From assembly GCA_014549065.1 (NCBI GenBank), contig JACDOX010000052.1, forward strand, positions 124,001 to 188,000: a stretch of 64,000 nt of DNA, given 5' to 3'. The notes beneath the pieces are model-generated. The model was not told where the DNA came from. It searched no databases and saw only the letters and a program-made list of their open reading frames with translations. Source of the stretch: Cardinalis cardinalis. Taxonomy: Eukaryota; Chordata; Aves; Passeriformes; Cardinalidae. Made by a program: the position numbers and the translations under genes. Of the stretch, positions 12,801-24,100 are shown piece by piece; position 1 is the stretch's first letter; the number at the start of each line of letters is the position of its first letter.

Positions 12801-15800
12801 ANGAGGTGGAGGTATATTTATATGTGTAGAATATATGTACTGACTCCAGTGAAGTCACTTGAGTCTCAAGAAAATTTCAATGTTTGGAATCACCTGACAA
12901 CTTAGCTTCTGAATGAACACAGAAAATAGGGTTTCCAGAGTGAAATCTCACTCACATACAGCCATTATGAGATTATGTTGGCAGGGAGTATGGCTTGTGG
13001 AAATAAATTAAGGTTTTCANTTATATGTATTTTCCTGTGTGAAATGCCTTAAGATCGTGATATGTGAGTTCATTCTCATTGTATTAACTAGTCACAATTC
13101 ACAAGAGGTGTTCTCTGAAAATATTTGGACACTCATGTATAATGTAACAACACCTAGAAAACCTTTACAGGCCTGTATTGATAAGCAAGCATTGTGACTC
13201 TTAAAACTTTCTGTTGTTCTTATCCACAGTGTCTTTTTTATTTAAGTAAAATAATTNATATATAAAATAATACTTTTCCATGGATATTTTAGAATATATG
13301 GTCTTGTTCATCTGTTAGTAGCATCACTGACATTTTGTTCTGTGCAAACAGATTTTTTTTATTGAGAAGACAATTTTCCTATAACTGCAGGAGGGGATTC
13401 CATACCCCTACTGTACTTTCCAACATAGTCACCGGAAAATGAGGCATTACCAAGGCAGATATTNCCCTGTGATGGAACCAAAGTATTTTCTGAAAAATAC
13501 TTGGCCTTGTCCAGACCAAGAAATATCTTAATTGCTTGGCAGCATCATCTTATTAGCATACTATTGTACATTATAGTTCCTATACAAACACTGTATGTTT
13601 TTTATAAAAATAAGAAAATTATCCTTTTGCCTGATTTTCAATTTTCCTTCACTGGGTAACAGTCACAAACCTGCAAAAGCCTCAATGTTCTCATCATATA
13701 TGCTCCCAGTATACCTACGATTTCATTAGAATTCCTGAAAGAAGGGATTGCTCTACTGGTCCTTATGGGAAAAAAAAAAAAAACACATAGATAAATATAT
13801 TAATTATACATATATATAGCAAAGCATTTAGATTTTGTGAACAAAGTATGGTATGACCTGGATNGTGGTGAAGAATTGTTTTTTCACAGAACAGAATAGA
13901 ACAGAACACTATTTCTTATCCATCTGCCTTCTTACATAGTGTCCAAGTTAAAAATAGCCAGGAAAATCAGACAACTCTTTATGCTGTTCTGACAGTTTTG
14001 TTCTCAGGTCCCACAGAACTATGCTGTGACTGCCGTAGCTAGCCATGCTAACTACTGAGTCAGAACCTTACACGTCTGTAAGAGCTGAGTACAGGGATGC
14101 AGAGTGAGAAGTTTATCCAATTCTAAGAAAACCAAGAAATAAATGCATAAAGGAAGGTGAGGCTGGCTAAATACAGTTAGAGCCAGACAAAGGCATTGTC
14201 TTCAACTGCCAGGATTGTCAAGGAAAACACTTCAGTAGAGAAACTGATAGGCCTAATTCTGCTTATGAGGTCTGCCAAAGTGTGAAAGTAAACAGATGNA
14301 AGTTTGACCTTTCTGTTTTAATTAGAGAAGACGTAGCATTTTTATTGTGTGTCTCCAGGGTTAGGAATTTTTGCATAGAAGTATCTGAATGTCCGGGGTC
14401 AGAGTTATTTTACAGGTTGGCAGCTCCATCTTGTTGAAAGTCAGAGAATGAGCCATGTGATGAACTAGCTATAAAAACTGTCTGAACTGATTTCACAGAA
14501 CTGAAAATCACAGATTTTCAAACTAAAATCCAATAGCAAGCCCCAATTTTCTATATTTTTGTTGTTTGGAGGGAACATGGGTGTGGGGGTCTGTAAGCTT
14601 ATGATTTGTATGGTGTTCATGCTTTTCNTTTAAACATATTTTTTCTGCTTCAGTGTCTTTCTAAATAATGCAACTGACATGCTGCAGTAGAACACGTTAG
14701 AATTCTTATGGCATTTATATTATCACATTCTTCCATATAGTTTATAGTCTTAATCCAGGTCATCTTAATCTTGTCACAGATTTCATAAATTTATTCAAGA
14801 GAACATCCANCAGCAACAGGAAATCATCTCTTAATCTACACCNCTTTGTTCACCTTCTTCTATCTGTGCAACAAGCTATTCACTGATGTCATTTCTCTAG
14901 TGAATAGGAGAAAGACTTTAAGACTCAGAATCTATGTTTTGCTTTACCACTAACTTGCCACATTACTTTACAAAGCTTTCTTAACTCTTGGTACCTTTTA
15001 TTTTTTGTCTTGCCTATTAAGACTGTAGACTCTTAGGTGAAAAGCTGTTACCAGAACAAAGTCTTGCTCTCTAGGCATTTTTTTCCAATGTAGAAATAAT
15101 ATCATTAANTAACATCAGTTCTGAATAGAAGCTCACTGAAATGGGTGAGAGTTTTTATGGCTATTTCAATGTATGTGACCATGCTTAACAGAATTATTGT
15201 ACTACTCCATTCAATAAAATACTGAAAACATATCTGGAAGTAGTTTTATGCTACTTAATATCAGAACTAAGGGAGATTTCTTATTTTTCACCATTTTACC
15301 AGTAAGCATGAGATGGGTGACTTTTTTCCACTGAGAATGTGATCCAAGAGAAGATTTTAAGGGTCTTTGAATTAGGTGATGTCATTTTTTTTTTAGTGGA
15401 TCTTAAAAAGATATAAAATTGCAGTGGTGGTTTTCTAAGTTTCTTTAAAACATTTGCTGTGGAAACACAATTAAAGAATTTGAATGGGAAAATTCTAATA
15501 ATTAATTCACTAAATACTAAGCACAATTATGAAATTCAATCTTCCTCTGATCCTCCTACTGGAGTATAGGTTCTTGACACAGGACTGTGGATGCATTTGC
15601 GATCTAAAACCTAGAATTTATACTCAGAATGAGAGAATGATCATTAGAAATTATTACTTTTAATATAAGTAATTATTATTACTTATATCAAAACTTTAGT
15701 TCAGGCCTTGCATTTTTGAAGGAAATCTTCAAAATTTACTTTCCGACCACAATTTGATACACATTATGGAGCAGTCTCAGAGGGTAGAAACTGAATTCCT

Positions 15801-16379
15801 TTTAGATAAAAGTTCNTTCCTTTCAGATAAAACTAAATATAGGTTCTCGGGGCTTACCTAATGCACTCGTTTCTAGCTGACATTCAGTCCTGTATCACAG
15901 ACNGCTACTCCTAGGCATGGATTTCCTGAAAGCACATGTTAAGCACCATCTGCTAAGCATACTCTGATTGTATCTGTGGAATGTGTCCTTTAGGAGAAAC
16001 ATACTGTTCTGCCTTTTTCTGAGCTCCAGAAGCTCTTAACCAAAAGCTATGCAATGCCTTGGCTGTGCCTGAATTCTAAGCATGCATGGAATCACAGTTG
16101 CAGGTCCCNGAGAAACATTCACACTGAAAGGAAAATCAACACCTGAGTGTGTCAGCAAGGGAGAGAGAAAATTATCTGGTTTCATTTTTGCAGTAGAATG
16201 CTCTCCAGGATGCACAGCTACTCTTTAATATCTGAGGTCGTATTTCCTACCTTTTTCACTTCCTTTTACCCCAGCATCCATGGCTAAGCTACCAGATATA
16301 CAGAACCTGGAAGGGAGTACGGGACAAAAATCAGGCTTGCAAGTGATAAATAATGGTGCAGCAAGAATTGAAGAACTGA
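12801..16379. other. Unique AT-rich DNA, no gene recognised
   Basis: About 3.6 kb without identifiable content. It includes a 14-base A run near 13770, a short acagaacagaatagaacaga-type repeat near 13888, and a perfect inverted repeat at 15663-15688 listed separately. The longest frame is 76 codons. Confidence 0.6.
15663..15688. repeat. Perfect 11-bp inverted repeat with 4-base loop
   Basis: The arm atataagtaat (15663-15673) and its exact reverse complement attacttatat (15678-15688) are separated by tatt. Both arms are AT-only apart from one G:C pair, so a chance origin in this AT-rich DNA is likely. Confidence 0.85.
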
Positions 16380-16964
16380 GCACTAGTGGGATCCGTCAAT
16401 CTGCTCCATGAGGTGTTGGCTACAATAAACCACGCCTGAAATGTTTCCACACCAATGCACGGAGCATGAGGANCCAACAGGGACTTCAAAGCTTTATACC
16501 AGTCCTAGAGATTCGACATCAGTGGCATAAGTTAAATGTGGTGGGATGAGTCCTGTGGCTGAAGTGCCATATTGGACAGTTACAGCCTCTTCAGGATGGA
16601 TAGACAGGGCAGACAAGGCCAGGAGTTAGTGTTGTAAGCCATGGAGGGCCAGGAACGTTGCTTACATTTGGTGATGGCATGGTTTGAGCCTTTGGGTAAG
16701 GATTAGGGGACAAACAAACAATGCAGATATCATTGTGAGTGTTAACTATTGACTACCTAGCCAGGATGAAGATGTNGAAATTATTCTTCAAGGAACAAAG
16801 GGAGATCTCCAAATCAACCGCCCTTGTCCTTATAGAAGACTTCACTCGCTGGATGTTAACTGGGAATGCCATGCANCTGGAACAACAGATCCAGAAGACT
16901 CCTAAAACACTTGGATGATACCTTCATGGTGCATGTAGTAGGGGAGTTGACTAAGAAAGGTGTC
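16380..16964 (+). pseudogene. CR1 LINE ORF2, endonuclease part (5' piece of interrupted copy)
   Basis: This is the upstream piece of a long sense-oriented CR1 copy. ORF2 of CR1 encodes an apurinic-type endonuclease followed by a reverse transcriptase used for target-primed retrotransposition. Recognisable endonuclease words are NARSMR (16454-16471) near the domain start, WWDESC (16539-16556), and a decayed stretch corresponding to the glycine-rich GDG and YRPP-like segments up to about 16790. A LEDFTRWMLTGNA-like stretch near 16830 takes the place of the consensus DFNFPDINWE. Stops and frameshifts separate these words. The reading then runs to an LTG-type KKGVLL word, where an LTR insertion interrupts it. 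The 5' border is uncertain, because similarity fades before about 16430. Confidence 0.8.
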
Positions 16965-16969
16965 CTCCT
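16965..16969 (+). repeat. 5-bp target-site duplication, left copy
   Basis: ctcct immediately precedes the LTR start and recurs immediately after the LTR end (17783-17787). Removing the LTR and one copy restores continuous CR1 similarity across the junction. Confidence 0.75.
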
Positions 16970-17302
16970 TNGTTGTGGTGCGCGCGGTTTTTGTAAGGGT
17001 TTGGTTCAGTTTTGTACTTTATCATTCGTTTAAAATAATGGCCTTGTTCAGGGTTTTTCCCCCCTCACCTCTTCCCCTCCCTTCCCCCCACCGTGGGCCT
17101 ACTGTAACTTACCCCATTACTTCAGTTACTCCCGCCCCTTTTTATGGTAATCCTTTTGTCCATCAGTTATCCCCTCCTTCGTTGCCTTGGCAACCCCCCT
17201 GTCCATCANNCTCTTCCNACGCCCTGTTTCTAGANTCCTCGATCAGGGGATGAGGGTGATTGGTGCAAAGGGGGAAGGCCACGCCTTNTTATTTTCCCAC
17301 TT

Positions 17303-17416
17303 GCTGCCGTGTCATGTCTATTATTTGTACTTATGTTTTTATTGGTCATTTGTGTATTNGCTGCCGTGTCATGTCTATTATTTGTACTTATGTTTTTATT
17401 GGTCATTTGTGTATTC
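17303..17416 (+). repeat. 57-bp tandem duplication in LTR U3
   Basis: The unit starting gctgccgtgtcatg and ending tttgtgtatt occurs twice (17303-17359 and 17360-17416). The copies are identical at every called base; only the last position (n against c) is unresolved. Tandem U3 duplications commonly carry enhancer elements in retroviruses. Here each unit has an attggtcat motif. Confidence 0.9.
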
Positions 17417-17515
17417 CCCCCTCCCCCTCAGGGTCCCTTTATCTGTCCCCCCCCCGAGGGGTAGACGGGGGCAGTTGCTCGCACTCTCTACGCAGCCTGT
17501 CATTCCCTTTCCCTC

Positions 17516-17521
17516 AATAAA
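17516..17521 (+). terminator. LTR poly(A) signal AATAAA
   Basis: A canonical AATAAA hexamer in the solo LTR is followed 40-50 bases later by a T/G-rich cgtggttcttcg stretch, as expected for a retroviral R/U5 cleavage and polyadenylation region. Confidence 0.65.
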
Positions 17522-17782
17522 CCCGGTTCCTGCNTGCGAGTTTCTGCCCTGCTTCGTGGTTCTTCGCCTCGCTGCGTAATTGCTGTTTCGCGCCTCTCCT
17601 CTTCAGCCCTCTCAGGGACTCCTCTCTCTGCCGAGACGCAGGGAGGGTTCCTGGCAGCCAGCCGCTTCCCCAGCCGCCTCCACGGAGCCAGTGCTGTAGA
17701 AGGCAAGGGGCTGGCCCGACCAGGCTGTGAGCTGCGGAGCACTTGTGGCCGCTAGCCGGGGTCAGACGCCCGCGCAGCAGCA

Positions 17783-17787
17783 CTCCT
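17783..17787 (+). repeat. 5-bp target-site duplication, right copy
   Basis: ctcct follows the terminal CA of the LTR and matches 16965-16969. Confidence 0.75.
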
Positions 17788-19935
17788 GATTCAGTGCATG
17801 GTAACAGAATCTCACAGGTGAACTGGTGGCCATCCTGACTAAAGTGATCACAAAGTAGTCAGGATTAAAAACTGTTATCGGGAGGAAAAGTGCNAGCAAA
17901 ACTTCAACCCTGCACATGAGGAGACCAGACTTCAGGCAGCTCATGGAGCTGGTGAGCAAGGTCTTCTGGTTAAATGTATTTGAATGTGCTGGGCCNTCAA
18001 GTGCTGGTCATGTTTTAAACACCATCTCATAAAGCACAGGAGCAGGCAATTCCTAAATATCAGAAGTCAAGTAGCTGAGGCAGAAGACCAGCTTGTCTTT
18101 GCAGAAATGTTACTTTGGAGATAAGACAAAAAAAAGGAAGGCGTGTGCCCAGTGGAAGCAATATTAAGATTGTGTTTGCCACTGTAGGGAGAAAATTCAT
18201 GTGGAGTTGAAGTTGGCCAGAACTGTGGGGGACAATAAAAGGAGTTTATTTAAAATAAGTTAATAGCAAAAAGCTATTAGTGCAGAAATTTCATGGGCCT
18301 GTGCCAGGATCTGAATGGTCACCTCACAAACAGGAGCACAGACAAGGCAGACACATTCTTTACCTTTGTTTTCAGCACTGATGACAGGTGAAGGGGATCC
18401 CGGTGCTCTAAGCCAGGGAACCATGGCTGTCACAATGTTAAGCTGGCAGTTCACCCAGAAGTTGTGACAGATCTGCTGCTCCAGCTGGATCCCTATAAAT
18501 TTATGAAGTCTGATGGGATTCATCCAAGAATACTAAAAGAACTAGATGATGTTTTTGCAAAGCCTCTCTTGACGATTTTTGAATGGTCTTGGGAATCTGC
18601 AGAGGTCCTAGTTAACAGGAAGCTAGCTACCATTGTCCCAGTTTTCAAGATGGGCAAGAAAGATGACTTTTCAAACTTCTCGATCTCACTTCAGTGCCTG
18701 GTAAAGTTATGGAGAAGATTATTCTAGGAGGTGTTGAAAAACACCTGAAGGACAATGCAGTCATTGGTTACAGCCAGTGTGGCTTCTTGATGAGAAAACT
18801 CTGCTTCTCAAACCTAATTCCTTTTTATGACAAACTAACCCACCTAGTTGATCTGGGGAAGTCAATTGATGTAATGTTTCTGGATATCAATAAATCTTTT
18901 GATACTGTCTCTAAAGTATCCTTCTGCATAAAATGTCCAGCACATGGCTGGATAAGCNCATCATGTGATGGATGAGCAGCTGGCTCTTGGGTCAGGCACA
19001 AAGGATTATAGTCAATGGGGTGACATCAGGCTGGTGGCCTGTCATTAGTGGGGTTCTGCAGGGCTTTATCTTAGGCCTTGTGCTCTTCAACACCTTCATA
19101 AATGATTTGAATATAGGAGTGGAAGGGTTACTAAGTTTGCTGATTATACTAATACGAGAGGAGCTGCTGATTTCATCAGAGATAGAGATGCCCTACAAAG
19201 AGATTTGACTAATTAGAGGGCTGGGCAATCAGCAATTTCATGTTAAATGAAGTGCCAGATTCTGCATCTAGAACAAGCACTAGGGAGTCATAGGCTGGAA
19301 AAAAATGCAATGAAAAGGCACCTGGAGGTCCTGGTTGAGGTCAATTCAAATATGAGTCAGCAGTGCCCTGGCAGCCAAGAGTCAACTGTACCCTGGGTTA
19401 CATCAGGCACAGCATCACCAGCTGNGCAAGGGTGGGGATTGTCCCACTCTGCTCTGCACTAGGGCAGAGTATTGAATATTATCTACAATTTTGGGCATCA
19501 CAATATAAGAAAGACATAAATCTCTTACAGAGTGTCAAAAAGAGTCCTATGAAGATGATGAGGGGCCTTGAGGGGAAGTTGTATGTAGAGTGGCTGAGGT
19601 CACTTGGTCTGTTCAGCCTGGAGAAGAAGAGGCTGATGCGAAGCCTCATTGCAGTCTACAATTTCCTCTCAAGTGGAAGTAGAGAGGAGACACTGATCTC
19701 TCTCTTGCCCAGTGACAGGACCCAAGGGAATGGGATGAAGCTGTGTCAGAGGAGATTTANGTTCGATATTAAGGAAACGTTTTGGGTGCTGAAACAGTGC
19801 CCAAAACCAAGGGGGTTAGGTGCTGAAACAGGCTCCCCAGGGAAGTGGTCACAGCCCCAAGCCCAACAGAGCTAAAAAAAGGGTTTGAAGAAAGCTTCAG
19901 GCAAATGGTGCAACTCTTGTGGCTGTCCTGTGCAT
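17788..19935 (+). pseudogene. CR1 LINE ORF2, endonuclease end through reverse transcriptase (3' piece)
   Basis: This continues the interrupted CR1 copy. The endonuclease C-terminal SDH catalytic word survives at 17843-17851. After a degraded linker, reverse-transcriptase words follow in order: SDGIHPRILKEL (about 18509), PGKVMEKIILGGVEKHLKDN (about 18697), FLDINKSFDTVS (18877-18912), GVLQGFILGLVLFN (about 19051), MSQQCPG (about 19350), the YLQFWASQYKKDI thumb-like segment (about 19480), RGLEGKLYVE, and LGLFSLEKKRL (about 19605). The catalytic FADD box is changed to FADY (19130-19147). Frame changes occur between about 18720 and 18975 and again near 19130 and 19440, so no full protein is possible. 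The copy ends near 19935 without the usual CR1 3' terminal octamer repeats. This is an old, dead copy and not a host gene. Confidence 0.88.
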
Positions 19936-20610
19936 CATTTTTCCACATTTCTTATTACTTTAGCTTTTATTTCACTTTATTTAAAAGGCTATTTTAGCTG
20001 TGAAAATACTTTGCCACCCATAATTTTCTCCTTCTGATTTCTATCCCCCACTCNCCATTACATGTTTTTTCCTCTTCTACCCACTTATTTATTGTTTGTC
20101 CGCTCCTTTGCTTTTCTGCTCTATTGTACTGCAATTTGTGTGTGGGCAACAAGGTAAAGTGACAAAATTTCTGATTTCTAAAGAGCCACTTTCACTTTTC
20201 CACCTCCGCACAGAAAAAGAGAAATATGAGCCAGCAACACAACAACAAAAAAGACAACCTGCCTCTACATCATATCTTTACATTCTGAACTTCTTTGAAC
20301 TCCATACAGGCAACTTTGGACTCCTCCAGTTTCTGCAAGTACAAAATGTCAATAAAGTTAGGGACAGTTTTTAAGATAATAGGTGCATTCTCTCCTGGAA
20401 GAAATATGCCATTGAGCTTAATGGCAAGACATACAGGAAGAGATACATACATCTTGTGTTTGCGCCTGCCCAACCCATTTTTGGCAGGAAAATAAAGAAA
20501 AATTATGAAAAGAGCTAACACTCAGATGCACCAAACATCCATACTAGCCATTAATAAGTTTTTTCTCACTATAGTCAGGATTCTAGGATCAATTTATTCA
20601 TAAACCCTCC
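19936..20610. other. Unique DNA between CR1 and an LTR
   Basis: Nothing identifiable was found. Overlapping frames of 92 codons (20096-20374, plus) and 83 codons (20270-20521, minus) have no recognisable domain and look like chance. Confidence 0.55.
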
Positions 20611-21117
20611 TGTCTGATTATCCAGGAGCCACTATGACTGTCACACTTGCACCACCTGAGTTGGGACTAAGCTCCTTTTTCAGCAAGTGGCTCCAATGAG
20701 CCAACAGCTGCTCCACTTGACTCCTGCACATACCGCTCACACACTGGCAGACTCACACACAAGGCTTCCTTACCAGCTCAACTAGGTTTCCCACAACAGA
20801 GTCTCAGTTGTCTGGATGCTTAAANGAATTTAATCATGGTGCAAGAACAGAATAATAGCTTAAACTTGGTGCCTCCAAGGAGCGTCCCCAAACAAAGGAA
20901 ACCCTGGGCTTTTATACTCTCACAGTCTAAATTGTGATAGTCTTCTAGCTAAGCCCTCAGTTCCTGACACATCTCTGAGTGTCCAGTCCCCTGGTCAGGT
21001 GTCACAGGTCCCTGTGCCCTTTGTTATGTTCTCAGTCTCTTGCCTCAGACTCCCACCCAGAGCTCAACCTGCAGCTTGCTCTTCAACTGCACACCAAGCT
21101 ACCAGCAATCAATGTAT
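20611..21117 (-). mobile_element. LTR of an avian ERV family, copy 1
   Basis: The plus strand starts TGTCTGAttatccaggagcc and aligns along its length with 50899-51350. Shared words include gtcacacttgcaccacctga, ttaatc.tggtgcaa, tgcctccaagga and aacaaaggaaaccctgggct. The word ccctgtgccctttgtt recurs in both as well. Read on the minus strand, a TATAAAA box (20910-20916 on plus) sits inside agagtataaaagcccagggt, so the element points to the minus strand and ends in TCAGACA. The far border is approximate because flanking similarity fades at about 21117. No target duplication was found. No internal retroviral sequence lies beside it, so it is a solo LTR. Confidence 0.7.
20910..20916 (-). promoter_or_regulatory. 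LTR TATA box
   Basis: The minus strand reads TATAAAA inside agagtataaaagcccagggt. The corresponding site in the second copy (about 51160) is degraded and carries an ambiguous base. Confidence 0.5.
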
Positions 21118-24100
21118 TCTGCTGAAAATTAACCAAAGAGCTTAAGTTTCAATAATGCCCACTCACCTTATACCCACCCTCCTCCTCCCCCACCCAAAAA
21201 GAANAAAGTCTGAAGAAGGAAGAAAAAGTTTTCTTTCCCACAGTGGAAGTGTGCCCCAGAAAGCATGAAGAATCTTTTAGAATTGTGAGTGTCTGACCTC
21301 TTGTGATCTGCTCGTTTCAGTTGTCATTTATAAGTAGCATACAGCCCCCACAGCTTTCATCGTCACAGACACAACCACACATTCATATTTGTCTCTAAAT
21401 ATGTTCTATAACTGTGTAATCAGCACATAAGTGTAAAGTGCAACTATTATAAATGAGGTAGTAAGCTCTTCCTTTGTCTCGTCTATTCGGTCTAACCACT
21501 TCTAATTCTTGGCAAACATATATGCTTCAATGTGCTTATTTAAAAATCCTTTCCAAAAGGCCCTTCTGTTCTTNTTAACTAGGACCAGACTGACATGCAG
21601 GGAGGAAAAACATGACACCACATTCTCCGCCAACAATGCAAACAGAAGCCAAAAAAGTATCTTGCATTAGCACTTAAAGGAGAGACATCTATTTAAAACT
21701 GTTGAAACTGGTAAAAGTGTTATTTTATTCTAGTTCCACTTCATAAGGGCCCTGTTTCTTAAAGCTCAGTACTGATGTCTGCACTGTAAAAGTCTTTACC
21801 TACTCTACCCTGCCATGTGGCTTATCTACTTCAGCTTAGTATCCTATGCAGGATAGCATCATTACTGAATATGTTATACTCAAAAACTTATGGGCAGAAA
21901 TGAAATACACATCAAGTGTAAAGTCAAAACTTTATTTTAATTCTAATTAAAATCTTATTAGTCTAATTAAAGAAATACTTCTAGACCAGATTTATTACAG
22001 AAAAAAGGGGGGAAAATGAAATAAATTCCTACTATAAAGAAAATTTTAGTCAAAATANTATTAAAATTATTATAGACTTGTTTCCTAATTTCTACCTTTT
22101 TTTTCTGTTATAGTGCTTACCTTTACCTGTCTCTCACAGTGCTAATATTGATGAGTTTTTCTGATGAAAGCAATATAGTTAGTGAATTGTTAGCATTCCA
22201 AATTCTTTGAGAGGACTCTGATGTTGAATGGCTTCTTTTTTCTTTTTCTTTTTATTTCTCCTTTTCTTTTTTTACTCTTTTTTTTAGCAGAAAAAGGATT
22301 CGTTACAGCCTAGTTGAATTTTCAAGGGGAAGAAGTTATATAATCCCTTTTTTATGGCAGAGTTAAGTTTCTCTCATGTCTCAAAAAACAGGAACTAGTA
22401 TATTTTGCAGTCAACCTTCATAGTGTGTTCCTGTTCCCAGCTGCCCTCTTACTCAGCAGTATGAGGCAAGGTTTTTGAATTTTTATTTTGGGTACCTACA
22501 GAAAATTTNGAGAGCTAGGGTAATTTTATTTTTGGTTACATACCTCCTCTTGTTAATATACATCAGGGAATATAGCTGTTTTAATCTAAAGTACATTATA
22601 CTGTTTGCATCATAACTGAGAGAGGTCCTTTCTGGCCAAAAGAGAGATCTAAATATTGTTCCTAGAATTTCTCAGTGAGGACTTTTTGGATAAAGAACAC
22701 AGTCAAAGTAAAGAGGGCAGTTTTCTAGTAGAAGTTGTAGAACAGAGGAAAAACAGTAAAATACATGTGAATCAAATAAAATGTCCCATANTGTTTATCA
22801 AATCACAGGAACGGGTGCTGGACAGTCTTCACTCTCACCCAAACAGAGTAAAGCCTGAAGAAAGGGCAACATACTGTTACAAAAGAGACAGAAAAATACC
22901 TCCTGCNCATGCACTTAGGTCAGAGACAATGATACTGAGGTTACATCCAGATTGCAGGAATTAAGTCCCTAGGTTGACACCACTCTGAGTAAAATTCACC
23001 CAAAGCTCTGAACAACTGGATGTAACTTCAAAGACACATTCAGCTTTGAAGCGCGTTTTGCCTTGAGTGAGGGTTCCCCTCTCCAAACTAAATTATTCTG
23101 TATTCCATCAAACCTAAATTTATTTTATGATTCTGTGAAGATAAAAACACCCTGCTGAGATACTTTCAGGATCAATTTGGTAGATGTACAGTGCCACACT
23201 TTGATGTGTCCAATATATTCAGCTAAGGTCATAGTTGCTTAAGGGTCTCTCTTACCATGCACGCTGTGGACACATCCCTTCGTTTGTCCAAACGTAGCTA
23301 TCCTCTCTACTTCTTTCAGACTGCATCGCTTCACACCTGCGTTAAACTGCTTATCCAGGTCTCCTCTTTTTAATCTAGCNTCATGTCATTTAAGTGCAGA
23401 CATCTTGTTAAAATGGTGGCTTCCAGACTATTTCCCCCTAGTAGTGGATTATATATACATCATAGTTTAGCAGAGTCTGTGAATCTGTCTCAAAATATAA
23501 ATTATTTGTTTTAGTACAGCCCAATACAGCCTTACCTGCAGACTAGTCTGCAAAATTTGTAAACAAATATCAAGGTAAATCAAAACTGTTTACACTCAGC
23601 TGTAGCAAAATGTTTATAAGTTATTCCAAAATTACAGAGGACGAAAAAAAGCCCAAAAAAACCCAAAACCAAATACAGATTGAAAGTCCTCATTAATAAA
23701 AGTCCTCAANGATCACCAAAAATACCCATAAAAGTGAAGAAAAATTTCTCCAGAGAGCCAGGATCCTTTCTTCACAGAGAAAAAAATACCTACAGTATAA
23801 GTAAACAGAGCTTATCAGAGTTTACCTTTTGCAAAGAAGGTTACTNCAGCATAGCTGCCATACACATAGCTTGCATCACGTGGCAAGAAGCACAGGGTTT
23901 GCTTGCACCCTTCATTGAAGCATAAAGCANCAAGTAGCAAGCAGCAAATTATCTAATTCCAGAATCACAGCCACATACCTCTGTCAAATATAATTCTACC
24001 CTGAAGCTAATTAACCAACCCAAGAAATAATATTAATTAGCCCAAATACTTTTCCTACACTGAATCTCATTCCACAGCTACATACATGGCATTATGCTTT

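Larger units (their letters stand above)
16970..17782 (+). mobile_element. Solo LTR of an endogenous retrovirus, inserted in CR1
   Basis: The 813-bp insert starts with t-n-g (TG if the ambiguous base is G) and ends in CA. It is flanked by a 5-bp direct repeat, ctcct, and splits a CR1 ORF2. It is far richer in GC and CpG than its surroundings, for example gtgcgcgcgg at the start and ttcgcctcgctgcg near 17565. An AATAAA poly(A) signal lies at 17516-17521, followed by a GC-rich stretch consistent with U5, which sets plus orientation. U3 contains an almost exact 57-bp tandem duplication (17303-17416), and each copy carries an inverted CCAAT box (attgg). No second LTR or internal retroviral region is present, so it is a solo LTR left by recombination. 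A 5-bp duplication fits several ERV classes, so I leave the class open. Confidence 0.8.

Noticed and set aside
18464..19875. Possible host reverse-transcriptase gene
   Set aside because: The peptides match CR1 ORF2 in order, with frameshifts and a lost catalytic residue, so it is a dead LINE and not a domesticated gene.
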